A stretch of 64,000 nucleotides of DNA, from contig JBHGNT010000001.1 in NCBI GenBank assembly GCA_043228905.1, positions 31,992,001-32,056,000 on the forward strand, written 5' to 3'. A program made the position numbers and the translations under genes. Position 1 is the stretch's first letter, and the number at the start of each line of letters is the position of its first letter. This document shows positions 1 to 12,344 of this stretch, in pieces. The notes under the pieces were generated by a model. That model saw nothing but the letters and a program-made list of their open reading frames with translations, was not told the origin of the DNA and ran no database searches. This DNA is from Azolla caroliniana (lineage: Eukaryota; Polypodiophyta).

Positions 1-248
1 GGAATGGAATTGGTGTGTGTGGGCTCTCTCTCATCAGTCAGTAGTAAAGGAGGGAAGAATCGAACCTACTCTCGGCGCGAGCAGATTATTGATTGTGACA
101 AAAAGATAATGGAGCACACGTAGATACACGCCGACAGTAGAAATACACATACAGAGTCTGAGAGACAGAGAGTGGCAGCGATAGAGACCACATTTGCAGT
201 GCGAATAGAAACAGAGTTCACACACACAGAGACTATAGAGAACGAGAG
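1..248 (+). promoter_or_regulatory. 5' flank / 5' UTR of the PRPP synthase gene
   Basis: Purine-rich and CA/GA-rich sequence directly upstream of the first ATG of the PRPP synthase gene. No coding sequence is seen on either strand. The promoter is probably partly outside the window. I could not pick out a convincing TATA box. Confidence 0.4.
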
Positions 249-3200
249 ATGATGTCTGTGCAACCTCTGTTCCAGACCCAGCTTTCATGGAAACCTTATT
301 CCGAGGCCGCTTGTTTCAAGCTTCACGGTAGATTTCGTCAAGCCGAGAAGAAATTACTAACGGTGAGCTTCTCATACATCCTTTCATCCCCCTTAGGGTT
401 TCCCTGTGAGAATCAGCTCTCACATTCAGCCAGAATTCAAGTGTTGTGTTTTCATTCATTCAAAACAGATATCTCTAGTTTTGCAAACAATATCAAGGAA
501 ACATGTTGTGATCCCTACAGTGGTTTGTTTATTATAAGTGTTTCCAAGAGTCGTTTCTAATATTATCACAAATCAACTATGTTCAAGTGTTGGGGTTGTC
601 ATTCATCCAGAACAAAGCTCACTAATTTATGCAGAAAATGTTAAAAAAAACTTGTATTCTGATTCCACAATTGTTTCTATAAGTATTTTAACCATCAGTC
701 CCGAGGTTCCCACAATTCAGCTAGGTTAAGTGTTAGCTGTCATTCATTCAGGCCAAAGATCTTTACTTTTGCGTAAAATATCAAGGAACTCATGCTGTGA
801 TTCCACACTCATTTGTTTGTTATAACTATTTTCAAGAACCAGTTCTAATATTCAGAACAAAGGTCTCTAATTTATGCATACAATGTTATCAACTCATGTT
901 GTGATTCTGCAGTTGTCAGCTTGTTATAAGCATTTTCAAGAATCAGATCTAACATTCTCAAGAATCATCTAGATTCAATTCTTTTAGGATCGTCATTCTG
1001 TCAGACCAGTGTGCTCCAATTCTGCATAAATGATTAAAGAATCGTGTTGTGATTCCACAATGGTGTGCTATAAGTTTTTTAAGAGTCAGTTCTGAAATTC
1101 CCACAATTCAGTTAGGTTAAGTGTTGGTTGTCATTCATTCAAACCAAAGAGCTAGAAGCATGTTAAGGGATCATGTTGTAATTCTATAATGTTTAGTTTG
1201 GTAACATTGAACAAATCACCTTGGTTAAAGTGTTGGATTTCCATTCATTTGGATGAAAGAGCTTTATTTTTGCACAAAATAGCAAGGACGTCATGTTGGG
1301 ACTCATTTATGATTCAATATTTTGTAGTTTGCCCTGGAAAGTCCTTTATTGGATTGGAGAAAATCTTTACTGGTTGGATATAATTCTTTGTGCAGACTTG
1401 TGCTGTTATTGATCCTGCCACAATGCTGAATGGAAGGCCGAAGACTATGCCACTACCTTCAAAACAAGCCCAAAGCTGTGGGATTGTCTATCCACAAGAA
1501 TTTAGAGATTCTATATCGGAAGGTTCTCAAGATACTCGACTTCGAATTTTCTCCGGAACTGCAAATCTTCCATTGGCTCAGGTTAGACCATTTACTGCGA
1601 ATACTGTAGCTGTAGAATTTGTTTCGTTTGCTTGTTATTTTCTGAATATAGTAGAACCATTAACTATTATTTGGGTTTACAATCATAAACTAGGATAGAA
1701 TAACATTTAATTTTATATGTGTATGTGTGTATGCACATATATGGAATCACACATGTCTGCAGTCTCCCCTGAAATCATAGCATTAGCATAACATGGTAAT
1801 GAGAAACTGAATTTGCACTTGCATTTGGAGGTGTTCTTACATGTATGATTGTATTGCTGGCATTTTGAGATGATGAGTATTTGGATTGGTTAGAACTTCT
1901 GACAAGGCATACTAATTTGGTGCATTGTCCGGAGACGATATGAGATTGTACTTTATCCTTCAGCTCCTTATTCCTGTTTTAGCAATGAAATGCTAAACCT
2001 TTGGCGTTAATGAAGAGTCAAAGGTCATTGATGATCAAGAGATTTATCTCTGGTCTGACTCTTTTTCGCAGATGATAGAGTTTCTTTGGTGCTTTGATAT
2101 ATCGTGAGATTGTTCAAAGAAAATGAAATATTTATTATTAGAAATTAGCAGAATCATTTGTCTATCAGGCATTTTGTTCTCCTTTTCTGCATCAGATACT
2201 AATGATATTTGAGTATGTTTTCGTGTCAGTGGGACAAGGTATTTAGACATCTTTGTGTTTCAATTGTTGTATTATTTTCTCTGAAAGTCCTGGTATTTTG
2301 CAGGAGATTGCTTGTTACATGGGACTTGATCTTAGCAAAATCAAGATCAAACGATTTGCAGATGGTGAAATTTATGTGCAACTCCAAGAGAGCGTGAGAG
2401 GCTGCGATGTGTTTTTAGTACAGCCAACCTGTCCTCCTGCTAATGAAAATTTAATGGAGTTACTTATAATGATCGATGCATGCCGTCGAGCTTCAGCTAA
2501 AACAATAACCGCTGTGATTCCATACTTTGGATATGCAAGAGCAGATCGAAAGGTAAACTAATGCTGGTCTTGACAGCGAGGGTCAAACATTATGAGACAA
2601 TCCTTGTAAACTATATGTAAGAATGATAAATGAAATATTTTCAAAAGCATTATAAATTTTAGCTGACATGTATTTTTGTTTGTGAGGAGCTTCCGATCAT
2701 TAATGAATTGTTACGATTCTCCCTTCTGTTTTTTCTTCAGACCCATGGACGTGAATCCATCGCTGCAAAGCTTGTTGCAAACTTGATCACTGAAGCAGGA
2801 GCTAACCGTGTACTTGCATGTGATTTACACTCTGGTCAATCTATTGGATATTTTGACATTCCTGTAGACCATGTGCATGGCCAGGTTTGTTTCATATATG
2901 CTCATAAATACACTTCAAGTCTCTGTAGTACTATTCGGCTAATCATGCAGGATTTCTTATCTTGTTCATTTTTTCACATTAGCCTGTTATTTTGGATTAT
3001 CTTGCAAGCAAAATGATCTCATCTCGAGACTTGGTGGTGGTTTCTCCGGATGTTGGAGGTGTGGCCCGTGCAAGGGCCTTTGCAAAGAAGTTATCAGATG
3101 CACCACTCGCAATAGTAGACAAAAGACGGCAGGGGCATAATGTTGCAGAGGTATGATAATTGTTGTTGAGACATCGTGATATACATTATCTTGGCTTATA

Positions 3201-4009
3201 TTTTCCCAACCAGTTATAGCTGCAGAGTACATGGTTTCAGCTGTCTTAATTTTCCATCACAATTGTCTTTTCGATACAAGTTCAATTTCTTCAATGTATA
3301 TTTATTAAATAGGGTTAGTAGCAAGCTTCAAATCTTCTTGTCATATGCAAAAGGTTGTCAATATATATTGTAAATATAGTCTTAGTAATATTGTGAATAT
3401 TGTGAACCATGCTTAAATAGGTCATGAATCTTATTGGAGATGTGAAAGGGAAAGTTGCAGTTATGGTAGATGATATGATCGATACGGCAGGTAATGTTTT
3501 TTTTGTGCTCTGAATGGGGTTTATGCAATAAGGTTTGCTCATTTGACTTTCTCTTAGGAACCATCACTAATGGAGCTGCCCTTTTACACCAAGAAGGAGC
3601 CCGTGAAGTTTATGCCTGCAGCACTCATGCAGTTTTCAGGTCAATCTTGTGAAATGCTGCCGTTCGTATTTCAACTTTCCTCAGATATATTCAAAACAAT
3701 TGTTTGTTTTGCTCATAAACAGTCCACCGGCCATTGAGCGGTTGTCAAGTGGTCTCTTCCAAGAAGTGATAATAACCAACTCTATACCTGTTAAAGAGCA
3801 GAATTATTTCCCGCAGTTAACTGTCCTGTCCGTAGCAAACCTGCTTGGAGAGACAATTTGGCGTGTTTATGATGATAGTTCTGTGAGTAGCTTTGCATTC
3901 TATACCTAAACCATATTTTTTATTTGTTTAGGAGGGCACAGATGATGTATTATTGGTGTTTGAATTGCAGGCCGATTCAGAAGGCCATTCAAGCCTTGGC
4001 ATTGATTGA
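249..4009 (+). CDS. PRS: Ribose-phosphate pyrophosphokinase (PRPP synthase, class I, probably plastidic), nine exons
   Basis: Makes 5-phosphoribosyl-1-pyrophosphate from ribose 5-phosphate and ATP, for nucleotide, His and Trp synthesis. My exon model is 249-362, 1396-1581, 2304-2552, 2741-2884, 2983-3150, 3421-3490, 3558-3639, 3723-3882 and 3971-4009. All introns are GT-AG, phases agree, and the product is 403 aa, close to plant PRS1/PRS2. Visible motifs: FADGE (118-122), the ATP-binding [11 protein letters not shown] (173-183), DLHSGQ with the catalytic-region His (211-216), [11 protein letters not shown] (252-262), the DKRR loop (277-280) and the PRPP-binding loop [10 protein letters not shown] (303-312). 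The first 85 or so residues precede the conserved domain, are rich in Ser and basic residues, and fit a chloroplast transit peptide (inference). Its 3' exons occur again three times downstream as pseudogene pieces. Family identity is very secure; the plastid location is likely but not proven. Confidence 0.95.
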
Positions 4010-5624
4010 GCTCCTAAGGTATTGGAGAAGAATTATAAGATTTTAGAATTGAGGCCTTTTTGTGTCTCATGTGGGACATTATAGCAATGGTTTTTTGTTC
4101 AATGTGCAGAGCAATCAATTTATTCTCTTTATCATTCTCATCATACCTTGTATCCTGGCGATGGATAACAAGGTCATAGCAAGGTGATGTGGTTCTTATT
4201 TTTGGGCTGAAAGCGAGTGTAGGTTGCTTGAAAGCATAGACATTTTCTTAACGAAGAATGTGAAGGGATAAGTTTTAGTGCTTGTAAATATGCACATGTT
4301 GCATCTAGTTGACTTCGAGGCTAAAGTTGCCATGTCTACTAGAAAACATTACTGGACGTACCCATGTGTCTCATGCCGATTTGTTCAGACCATCATCCTC
4401 TCTTGGGTTACAATGCCTTTTCTTTTGTCTTTTAATATACAAGCAAGCTCATATGATGATCTTTTCGGATTCCCTGCCCATCAATATTGACAGTTTTGAG
4501 GCTTTTCATTAAATTAAGTGTGTGTTTATTAATAGCAATAATCTGAGTGAAGCAATTGGTTGTGGGTTGGTATATCCAACATTGCACAGTTTCTATGAGG
4601 CAAATGCATCCAAGACGATGCATATTTCATAGAAGTTCTTTGTTCATTCTATCTGGGTGCCTTGATCATGCATGCATGCATGAGCAAAGAGACTGAACAA
4701 TCCAATATGAATCATGTTGAATATCAGAGAATATACTAAGTTTGAAACATGTAGGATTATTGGAATGTAGTGCTTGTAAATATGCACACGTTGCATCTAG
4801 TCAACTTCGAGGCTAAAGTTGCCATGTCTATTAGAGAACATTACTGAGCCTACGGAATTTCATATGCCACAATAAATGAGGCCATGCAATGAACAATCGA
4901 GGGACATGGAAGTAAAAGTTAGGCAATTATTCCACTTGTAAATAGTAAACATGAGAAATGAAGGAATACAACACCCCACTTTGGAGGGTCATTTCCACTT
5001 TGAAATCATTGATCTGCTGAGAAGTGAATGAATACCAGACATCCTCTAAACACACATAAACAAGCAAAAGCAATAAAATTAAGGTACAGAGTGGAACGGA
5101 TCAAACTTCTTTGAATATGTTATTCGCATGTTCATGGTTGGTTTGGAAAATTTAATTCCATGTAATATTTGCACTATTGGTTTTATATTTCCCCATAATA
5201 TTTAGGAACACAAACTTGAAGTGACATGTTTAATGATGGGATCAGATAATGATTCCAACTCCTATTATATGTCACCTGAGGTATTTGTAATGGTTGAGGA
5301 TATCTACTAAATGTGGTTTCTTCCCTCAATGGAAATGTAAGTTCTTTCTTACCCTGGACTTGGAAGAGCAGATATTATGCAATGAGATACTTGTACATAT
5401 TCCTATATTACCATCTTGATCATGTTAAGATTACCGTTATCAACTAGATGATGAAACGATGACAACAGCTGCAAAGACGACCTGTTAAAACTGAATGAGG
5501 CAGAGTAGCCTAATTTCTACACTTAATATTTGAATGAATCACATGCTTGATACTCCTTTGGAAGCAAAAGCATCGCTCATACGCTTATATCATCATGATG
5601 ATGAAAATATTTTGTTCTCTGGAG
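4010..5624. other. PRS 3' flank, source of downstream duplicated blocks
   Basis: No gene seen. The stretch from about 4010 to 5430 recurs, diverged, at about 13460-14421, 21995-23958 (interrupted by an LTR) and 31400-32015. Similarity stops at the same point in every copy, just after the sequence CCATCTTGATCATGTTA near 5430. That shared edge marks an old duplication breakpoint. Confidence 0.6.
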
Positions 5625-7588
5625 TCAGAGTTTACTTCTAGGAGTATTTTCTGGGATACCAACTTTCCTGCTCTTTGGCTCAACTGCTCTCGAAGCTGCA
5701 AGCACTTGGTCTCTAGGTATCATTGGTGCTTTATATAACCAATTCCCACCATCCACCACAAATGTTTCCCCACTAACCCAACTTGCTGCATTTGACTGTT
5801 ATACAGAGTTCAGAGGAATGAGCATTAACTTCACAAAAGGAAATTGGTCATACATTCATACTTAGACACAAATCAACTACTTTCAGTCCAAATGCATAAA
5901 AGCTTACCACAAGGAACACGGCTGCCATTGCAATATCCCATGTAGATCCTAAACGGCCAATTGGAATCATAGATCGAAATCTGTCCTCTACAGATTCAGC
6001 ATTTGCAGAAATGGAAAGCTTACTTGCACCAGCAGTATTTGCAACTGGACCTGGAGCTATACCATTCACTCTTATTCCGTATTCTGGACCCCATTCAAGG
6101 CACAAGCTTCTTGTCAAGCTGTCAATTGCTGCCTGTAGTAAATATACACAAATCAATACATGTCACATATAACTAGCTAACTATAGATTAAACAATCCCC
6201 TGAGATTATTATATATTCTCACTTTAGCTGCAGAAGCATGTGACTGGTACCACGATGCTCCATAATGCAGCGTTGCACTGATATTGATTATGACCCCACC
6301 TTTTTTCCCACACTCTTTGTCCTTCCGAAGTGCCGGAAAAGATGCGTGACACATGTTGAACGTCCCAACAGTGTCAATCTCTAGAACTATAGTAAAGTGG
6401 TGAATCCAATCATATTTGTATCATAATGCAACTAAGAAGGTTTCCCTAAACAAAATAACTGAGATGAATTGCTTGATAAGTAATACTCGTAGCATATTAG
6501 TTGTGTCATTGAACTTGATCCTGGGTTATTACAATTGCATGCCATAGCATAATATATCCCAAGCACACAAATCAAGCTTAAAAATGTGATTCCCAATACC
6601 ACAAATACTAATTAGACAAGTGTAAAACTGAAAGGAACATAATTACCTGTCTTAAATCCCTTGGGTGTTAATGTTTCAGCTGGAGCCAGAAAGTTTCCAG
6701 CTGCACTATTTACAAGGATGTCAAGCCTACCAAATTTTGAGAGTGTAAATTCAACGGCTTTTTCTGCATCCAACAAAGACCGTACTTCTCCTTGTATAGT
6801 TTCTACCTATCCCAAAAGACACATTAGTATGACAAAAAAATCAATAATCACATATACAAACCAGTATTTTGATGAGACGATTGTATGTAAGACTTTTAAA
6901 ATCTAGCTCAAAATACTTAAGAGTATATATATAGAGGTGTGGCCAAACATATTAAATCTCCTATATCACGTCCAAAAGGACTAATACAAAATAGCAAAAC
7001 CTTCACTTGTGGGTTTCCTACTATATATATATATATATCTGTTACATGATACCCTTATGTATGTACGTAATATCTGTAAACATAGTGACCTCGTATGGAT
7101 AGTGATGTGTCTTAGAAGTTAGAATCACAACACTAAGAGAGCAAGTTGGTGAGGGAGGTTTCATCTAACACATGCTCCTTTGTATGATCTATGTCCAACA
7201 AGTTTGACCATTATAATTATTCCCCTACATCTAAGAGATTCTTAAGAGCGTTATATGTATTGAATACAAGTTAACAGCAAAGAGAATGAACCCGAATGTT
7301 GTGGATTTGGTGGCGTAATGCTTGGGCGGCACGCTGGAGGACCCAGAGGCGGCGTCCCAAGAGGACAACTGAGGCGCCATGTACGCCCAATTGCTTCGCG
7401 ATCTCAAACCCTATTCCAGAGCCTCCTCCTGTGATCAACGCCACTTGACCAAGCAGGATGTCCGATCTGAAAGGGCTCCTCTGTTCTGCTTCCTCTGTTT
7501 GTGCATCTGCCACTGACTCTGTGTTTGCTTTGCTCTCTTCCATTGTTTTGAATGGACTTGGCTCTATTGCAACACCCACACCAACCAA
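5625..7588 (-). CDS. SDRB: Peroxisomal 2,4-dienoyl-CoA reductase (SDR family), five exons, C-terminal SKL
   Basis: NADPH-dependent short-chain reductase acting on 2,4-dienoyl-CoA during peroxisomal beta-oxidation of unsaturated fatty acids. Exons on the minus strand are 7588-7292, 6806-6647, 6386-6223, 6132-5908 and 5795-5625, giving 338 aa. The Rossmann motif TGGGSGIG is at 53-60 and NSAAGN at 132-137. The active-site block runs from NISATLHYG to HASAAK, with Ser near 189 and Lys 207. The protein ends in SKL, a type 1 peroxisomal targeting signal, just before the stop. The classical YxxxK tyrosine is not present four residues before the Lys, as in known 2,4-dienoyl-CoA reductases. The exon 1 donor (GTTCAT) is weak but gives the expected junction IR-VETIQ. 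A second ATG at codon 16 is an alternative start; the acidic N-terminal extension is longer than I recall for relatives. Nearest known relative: Arabidopsis SDRB. Confidence 0.93.
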
Positions 7589-8826
7589 TATTTTATTGTT
7601 TGAACTTTCTATCCCTTCACAAAAAAGAAATTTGATATCTTTAAGCCCTCACTCTCACTGTCACAGTGACCATGTACACGTTTCTATCTTCCAATGCTAT
7701 GAACAGATTGACATCTCTGGTTTCAGATCTCAATCCGTCTTTCTATCCTGCACAGGCATTTGGGCAGTATTGATCATGTCCACTACGATTCGAGGTGTCA
7801 TTAAAAACATGGATTCACACGCAACCAATCGGTCAGTTCAGTCTGTCTTGAGGACATGAAAGAAAGCGCGTAACCGTGAATGCACACGTCCATCGCCTTG
7901 GCCTTCGACTTTTTACTCATACGTCCATCCGAAACTTGTCTCTTTGCCAATGCTTCGGTGAACCTGCAAGAGAAATGTTTTCACCCGTCCGATGCTTCTG
8001 ATGAACTCGAAAGAAAATAAACTTTTTTATCCTAACATCATTTCTTCCCCCCCAAAAAAATTCAGTACAATAAAAAAATAAAAAAATAAATCATTGGAAT
8101 GAATATCCAACTCGAGTTTTTACTCGCACCTTGTCCTTTTGGTTTCTTTGGCGAGTTCCATGGTTATATAGCCTTCTTAACTTCCATACGCTTTGCCTTC
8201 ATTCTTTTGAAAAACCTTCAAATCAATGTCTCGTTTCATGCCATGTGCGTTTAGGTGTCCGGACTTTTGCTGCCCACATAAATATGTACACAATTCTCTA
8301 TGTATGTTTTGTATGTATGTATGTGTGCATGCATGTATATGTATGTAGGTATGATTTGGTGTATGTGATTTATGTAGGTAGGTTCCACCATGACCATTCT
8401 TTCTTCTTAGCTCAAATGCGTGTTGTCTCTCCTGCATTTTTTTAATTCCTCACCGAGTACGAAGAAGAAGAAGAAGAGGTCATCGATTCTATTCCTCCCC
8501 ACGATTCCTCAAAGTTGGAGTATCTTTCTTGTTCATGGATACACTCTTCCTCTTTCTGTTCCATACCTCTGCGCTCGATCCAATGGTTTGATTGATGGAT
8601 TCATGATTCTTGCTACTCACCTTGCACCGCGTGGATTCGACACATGTTTTTACTTGTCTGTCGGTCCATTGATCTTCAAACACTATTGACGATCCGCCAT
8701 TTCATTAAAACTTATGGATGCGGATGGATGATCTGTGAATAAGTTCCCCACCAGGTAATTTGGTAGCAACCAATCGGAGGGGAGGGCCTCCTAGCCGCCT
8801 CTGATCATTTCTCTTTCAAAACATCC
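7589..8826. promoter_or_regulatory. Intergenic region between the divergent reductase and EF-hand gene A; EF-hand upstream module
   Basis: No gene seen. From roughly 7930 on, the sequence belongs to a module found upstream of most EF-hand copies (10400-10970, 15370-16230, 24890-25750, 33600-34575, 51120-51955) and of the ghost loci. Landmarks are a GTGTCCGGACTTTTGC-like segment, a variable GTAT/TATG microsatellite (8300-8350), a repeated GAA run near 8460-8480 and AATAAATTCCCCACC close to the start. It probably holds the shared promoter. Confidence 0.45.
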
Positions 8827-9862
8827 ATGTCCCTGCGGGTGGACATGTCGACCTTGAGGCAACAAATACATGAGGCAGGGCAAAGATTCTTCGACGGAAT
8901 GATGGCAAACGAAAGGCTAGAGCTTTGGTACAGGTTCATAGGTCTGGATGAGAATGGAGACGGGAGAATTTCGATCCAGGAGCTTCTAAGCAGGTATGGA
9001 CACATGAACGGAGGAGCTGTAGAGGATAGGGTTAGACTGCTGTTTCACTTGGTGGACAGAGACGGGAACGGCTTCCTGGACTTCCATGAGTGCAAGGCAC
9101 TCTTCTTTCTGTTCGCCTACGGACGTGTTTGCGATTTATGCAGGGGGCTCATCATTCGCGATGGCGTCTCTTGCCTCGACGGCTCGTCCGATTCTTTCGA
9201 CCTTTGCGGTCCCTGTTTTCATCATAATCAGCAGCAACAGCACTACAACAACAACAACAACAACTACAGCTTTCAAGCGCTTCCACCCTTGATTAGAAGC
9301 AGCCCCCAGCAGCGACAGCAGCTTCCACCCGTCATAGCTCTGCAGGCCCCCACCCCTCTCCAGGTGAGAAACCAATTCTACACTCATTATGATCTTTGTC
9401 ATCATGATCCAACATTATGATGTGCATGTAATCTCATGTATCTAGCAATAACATCATTGATCCTGATTATCCTCAGCACTACTACTACCAGGGATTTCCA
9501 TACCATCAGTTCCAGCTTCCATTCGTTCATCATCATGTCGTAGTAGCACCACCACAGGCCGCTCCCCCCCAGGTGAGAAAATGAGCATCATCAAACACAC
9601 AGAACTCCGAGTCTCCAAATTAAAATTCTACCACAATCTCATCATTATCTTTGTCATGATGATCCCACAACGTTTCTATTTGTATGATCTCGTGTGTTTA
9701 CGCCATGCATAGCTAACATTGCCCCGTCCTTGTATTGCCGGATTGTATCAGAACGCTCCCGACAACATTGGAGGCATTGGGGGGCCACTGTATCGTCTGT
9801 TGGCTATGGGGAGTGCTATCTCTAACGTCATGGATATATTCAGTTCGTGTCCTATTATGTGA
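8827..9862 (+). CDS. EF-hand / ZZ-like zinc protein with C-terminal CaaX, copy A
   Basis: Three-exon model: 8827-9363, 9477-9572, 9752-9862; 247 aa. Two canonical EF-hand loops, DENGDGRISIQE (41-52) and DRDGNGFLDFHE (77-88), lie 36 residues apart as in a paired EF domain. A ZZ-like module follows (about 102-130: CDLC, DGVSC, DLCGPC, then HH). One usual cysteine is Gly here (CLDG). Next comes a Gln/Asn-rich linker, then a Tyr/Pro/His-rich second exon. The last exon encodes a hydrophobic segment ending CPIM, a CaaX-type prenylation signal. The EF-hand pair predicts calcium binding; zinc binding and lipidation are inferences. The ATG at 8845 (MSTL) is the one conserved in paralogs and may be the true start. 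Function unknown; first member of the array. Confidence 0.82.
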
Positions 9863-10974
9863 AGTACAGATAAGAGTACAGTTTTGAGCGATTTTTGATA
9901 TGGTTTGTCCATGTGCCATCAATGACAACATGAATTCAAGTTCCTTACAATAGCGATTCCATGAGGACGTGTTTAACAAATCTGTACTTATTAAATATTC
10001 AAATAAAATTTATTGTCTATATATTACCATAACTAATCCATGGGCCTGTACAATCTGAGTTTAACATTCGCAGGCAGGCCATTACTGTGGGACTGTGTAT
10101 CTTGTGACGTGGTAAAGTCACAAACGCAGGCTTCTCTATGAAAACCAAGTTTTTATGCCATGGGGGCTTGTTGATCTAGGGATGTATGTGCTGTTAAATT
10201 ACTTAGCATCCAGAGGGGAACATCATAGAGATACACTTAAAACCGAAGAATAAGTGGATGATACATTGCATCCATAGAATTAACTATACGTTTACCATAC
10301 TCGTTTGCATTCGTGTATGCTTCAAGCAAATGTGTATGGTAAATCATATTAAATCATATAATTAGTGCTTTAGTATTGAGCTCGATGGTTTTTCACTTAT
10401 CATTTGTTTTAAGCTTTTCACCTGTCCAATGCTTCCGATGGACTCGGGAGTCGGAAGAAAATCTACATTTGATCATACCATTGTTTGACCTTTTTTTAAA
10501 CGATTTAATTCCTCACCGAGTAAGAAGAGAGCTCATCGATTCTTATTCCCTACCACGACGATTCCTCAAAGTTGGAATATCTTTATTGTTCACGTACCCA
10601 AAAGTCAACCCCCCCCCCCCCCCCATTTTATCCATGGCCACGCGCAATCCCTCTCTCTCCTCCATACCTCTGCGCATCAGGTCGATCAAATGAATGGCTT
10701 GATGGATCATCCATGAGGCTTGCTGCTCACCTTTTGCATCTCCTGCGTTCAACACATGTTTTTTACTGCATTGATCTTCAAACATTATAAATTAACGATC
10801 CTGCCATTGCCTGAAGATTTTTGGATGCAGATAATCTGTGAATAAATTCCCCACCGCGTAAAGTATTGGAACCAATTTCAATCGGAGGGAGGGCCTCGAA
10901 GCCACCTCTTCAGAGCGTTTTCGTTTCTCCCTCAAAACACCGGGCGGCCCGGACCCATTTCGCTGCGAATCATC
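9863..10974. other. Spacer between EF-hand copies A and B
   Basis: No gene seen. The first part is the conserved EF-hand 3' flank: the CCATGTGCCATCAATGACAA-like stretch, then an AATAAA-type polyadenylation signal near 10003-10008. From about 10380 the upstream module of copy B begins. It includes a run of 16 C at 10609-10624. Confidence 0.4.
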
Positions 10975-11958
10975 ATGGACATGTCGAGCTTAAGGCAACA
11001 AATACATGAGGCTGGGCGGGCATTCTTCGATGGAATGACGGAGTATGAACAGGATGGGCTTGAGTGCATATTCATGGATCTGGATGAGAATGGAGACGGG
11101 AGAATCTCGGTCCAGGAGCTTCGACACGGCTATGAGCGCATGAACGGACGAGGAGGAGCTGGTGTTGTAGACAATAGGGTTAGTCTGCTGTTTGACTTGG
11201 TGGACGAAGACCGAAACGGCGTCCTTGACTTCGATGAGTACAAGGCACTCTTCTTTCTGTTCGCCTGCGGACGTTTCTGCGTTGCGTGCGGGGGGCTCAT
11301 CATGTACTATGGCATCTATTGCGTCGATTGCTTCCCCGTTTGTTTCGACCTTTGCCGTGACTGTGTTCATCATAATCAGCAGCAGCACTATAACCACCGA
11401 TTTGAAGCCCTTCCACCTTTGATTAATAGCGGCCCCCAGCAGCAGCCGCAGCCGCCGCTTCTACCCGTCATGACTCGCCGGGACCTCTCCCGCCGATTTC
11501 AGGTGAGAAATCAATTTTATAGTCTTTTATGATTTTTTGTCGTGATGATCCAACATTATGATCTCATAATCTCATGTATATCATCGACCCCTGATCAGGG
11601 ATTCCCGTTCCCTCCTCCTCAGCAGCAGCTGTACGACCCGAGATTTCCATACAATCCCCTGTTCCCGCGTCCACAGGTGAGGAAATTAGCATCATCGAAC
11701 ACATCGTAACTCCGAGTCTCCCAATTCAATCTAATCATTCATGACCCCAACCCCACAACGTTTCTATTTTTGTATGATCTCGCGTACTATACGCCTTACA
11801 TATAGCTAACGTTGCCCCTCCCTTGTATTGCCGGATTGTAGCAGCAGATCGCTCACAACCACTTTGGAGGCATTGGGAACTTATTGTCTGGGGCGTTGTT
11901 TCTGGGGAGAACTATCCCTGACATCATTAACCTAGCCAGTTCGTGTTCTATTATGTGA
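10975..11958 (+). CDS. EF-hand / ZZ-like zinc protein with C-terminal CSIM, copy B
   Basis: Three-exon model: 10975-11502, 11599-11676, 11842-11958; 240 aa. EF loops are DENGDGRISVQE and DEDRNGVLDFDE, both with intact calcium ligands. The ZZ-like module has all expected cysteines (CVAC, CVDC, DLCRDC) followed by HH. A Gln/Pro-rich linker is continued by exon 2 (Pro/Gln/Phe-rich). The last exon ends in CSIM. The extra Gly-Arg-Gly-Gly between the two EF hands lengthens the loop spacing compared with copy A. The second-exon acceptor could instead lie at a downstream CAG; both keep the frame. Flanking modules are shared with copy A, so this is a tandem duplicate. Function unknown; calcium sensing is inferred from the loops. 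Confidence 0.82.
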
Positions 11959-12344
11959 AGGACAACAGATAGAGAACAGTTTTGAGTGATTCATATGGTA
12001 TCCATGTACCATCAATAACAATATGAATTCAAGCGCCTTACAATAATGATTCCATGAGAGGACATATTAACAAATCTGTACATATTAATTATTCAAATAA
12101 TGTTTATGGTATACATGTTACAACAATCAATCCATCACAAATCTATCTGTACTTATTAATTATGGTTCGACCTCCCAATAATAACATAACATTTGGAGTA
12201 TAATCTCCATCTCATCATTTGGACCATACTGAATGAAATAAAGACCCTTTATACAGGTCTCACATAACAATAGGTCAAATACTTGCACAAAAACTGTGAT
12301 AAATGTTTCCTTAACGTTATCAGCAATAGGGCAACAAATAAAGC
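11959..12344. other. EF-hand 3' flank, joined to PRS pseudogene
   Basis: No gene. Conserved EF-hand 3' flank with an AATAA-type region, ending abruptly near 12344. There the sequence switches, in the middle of an exon, to a PRS exon 4 remnant. This is a duplication or recombination junction. Confidence 0.5.
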
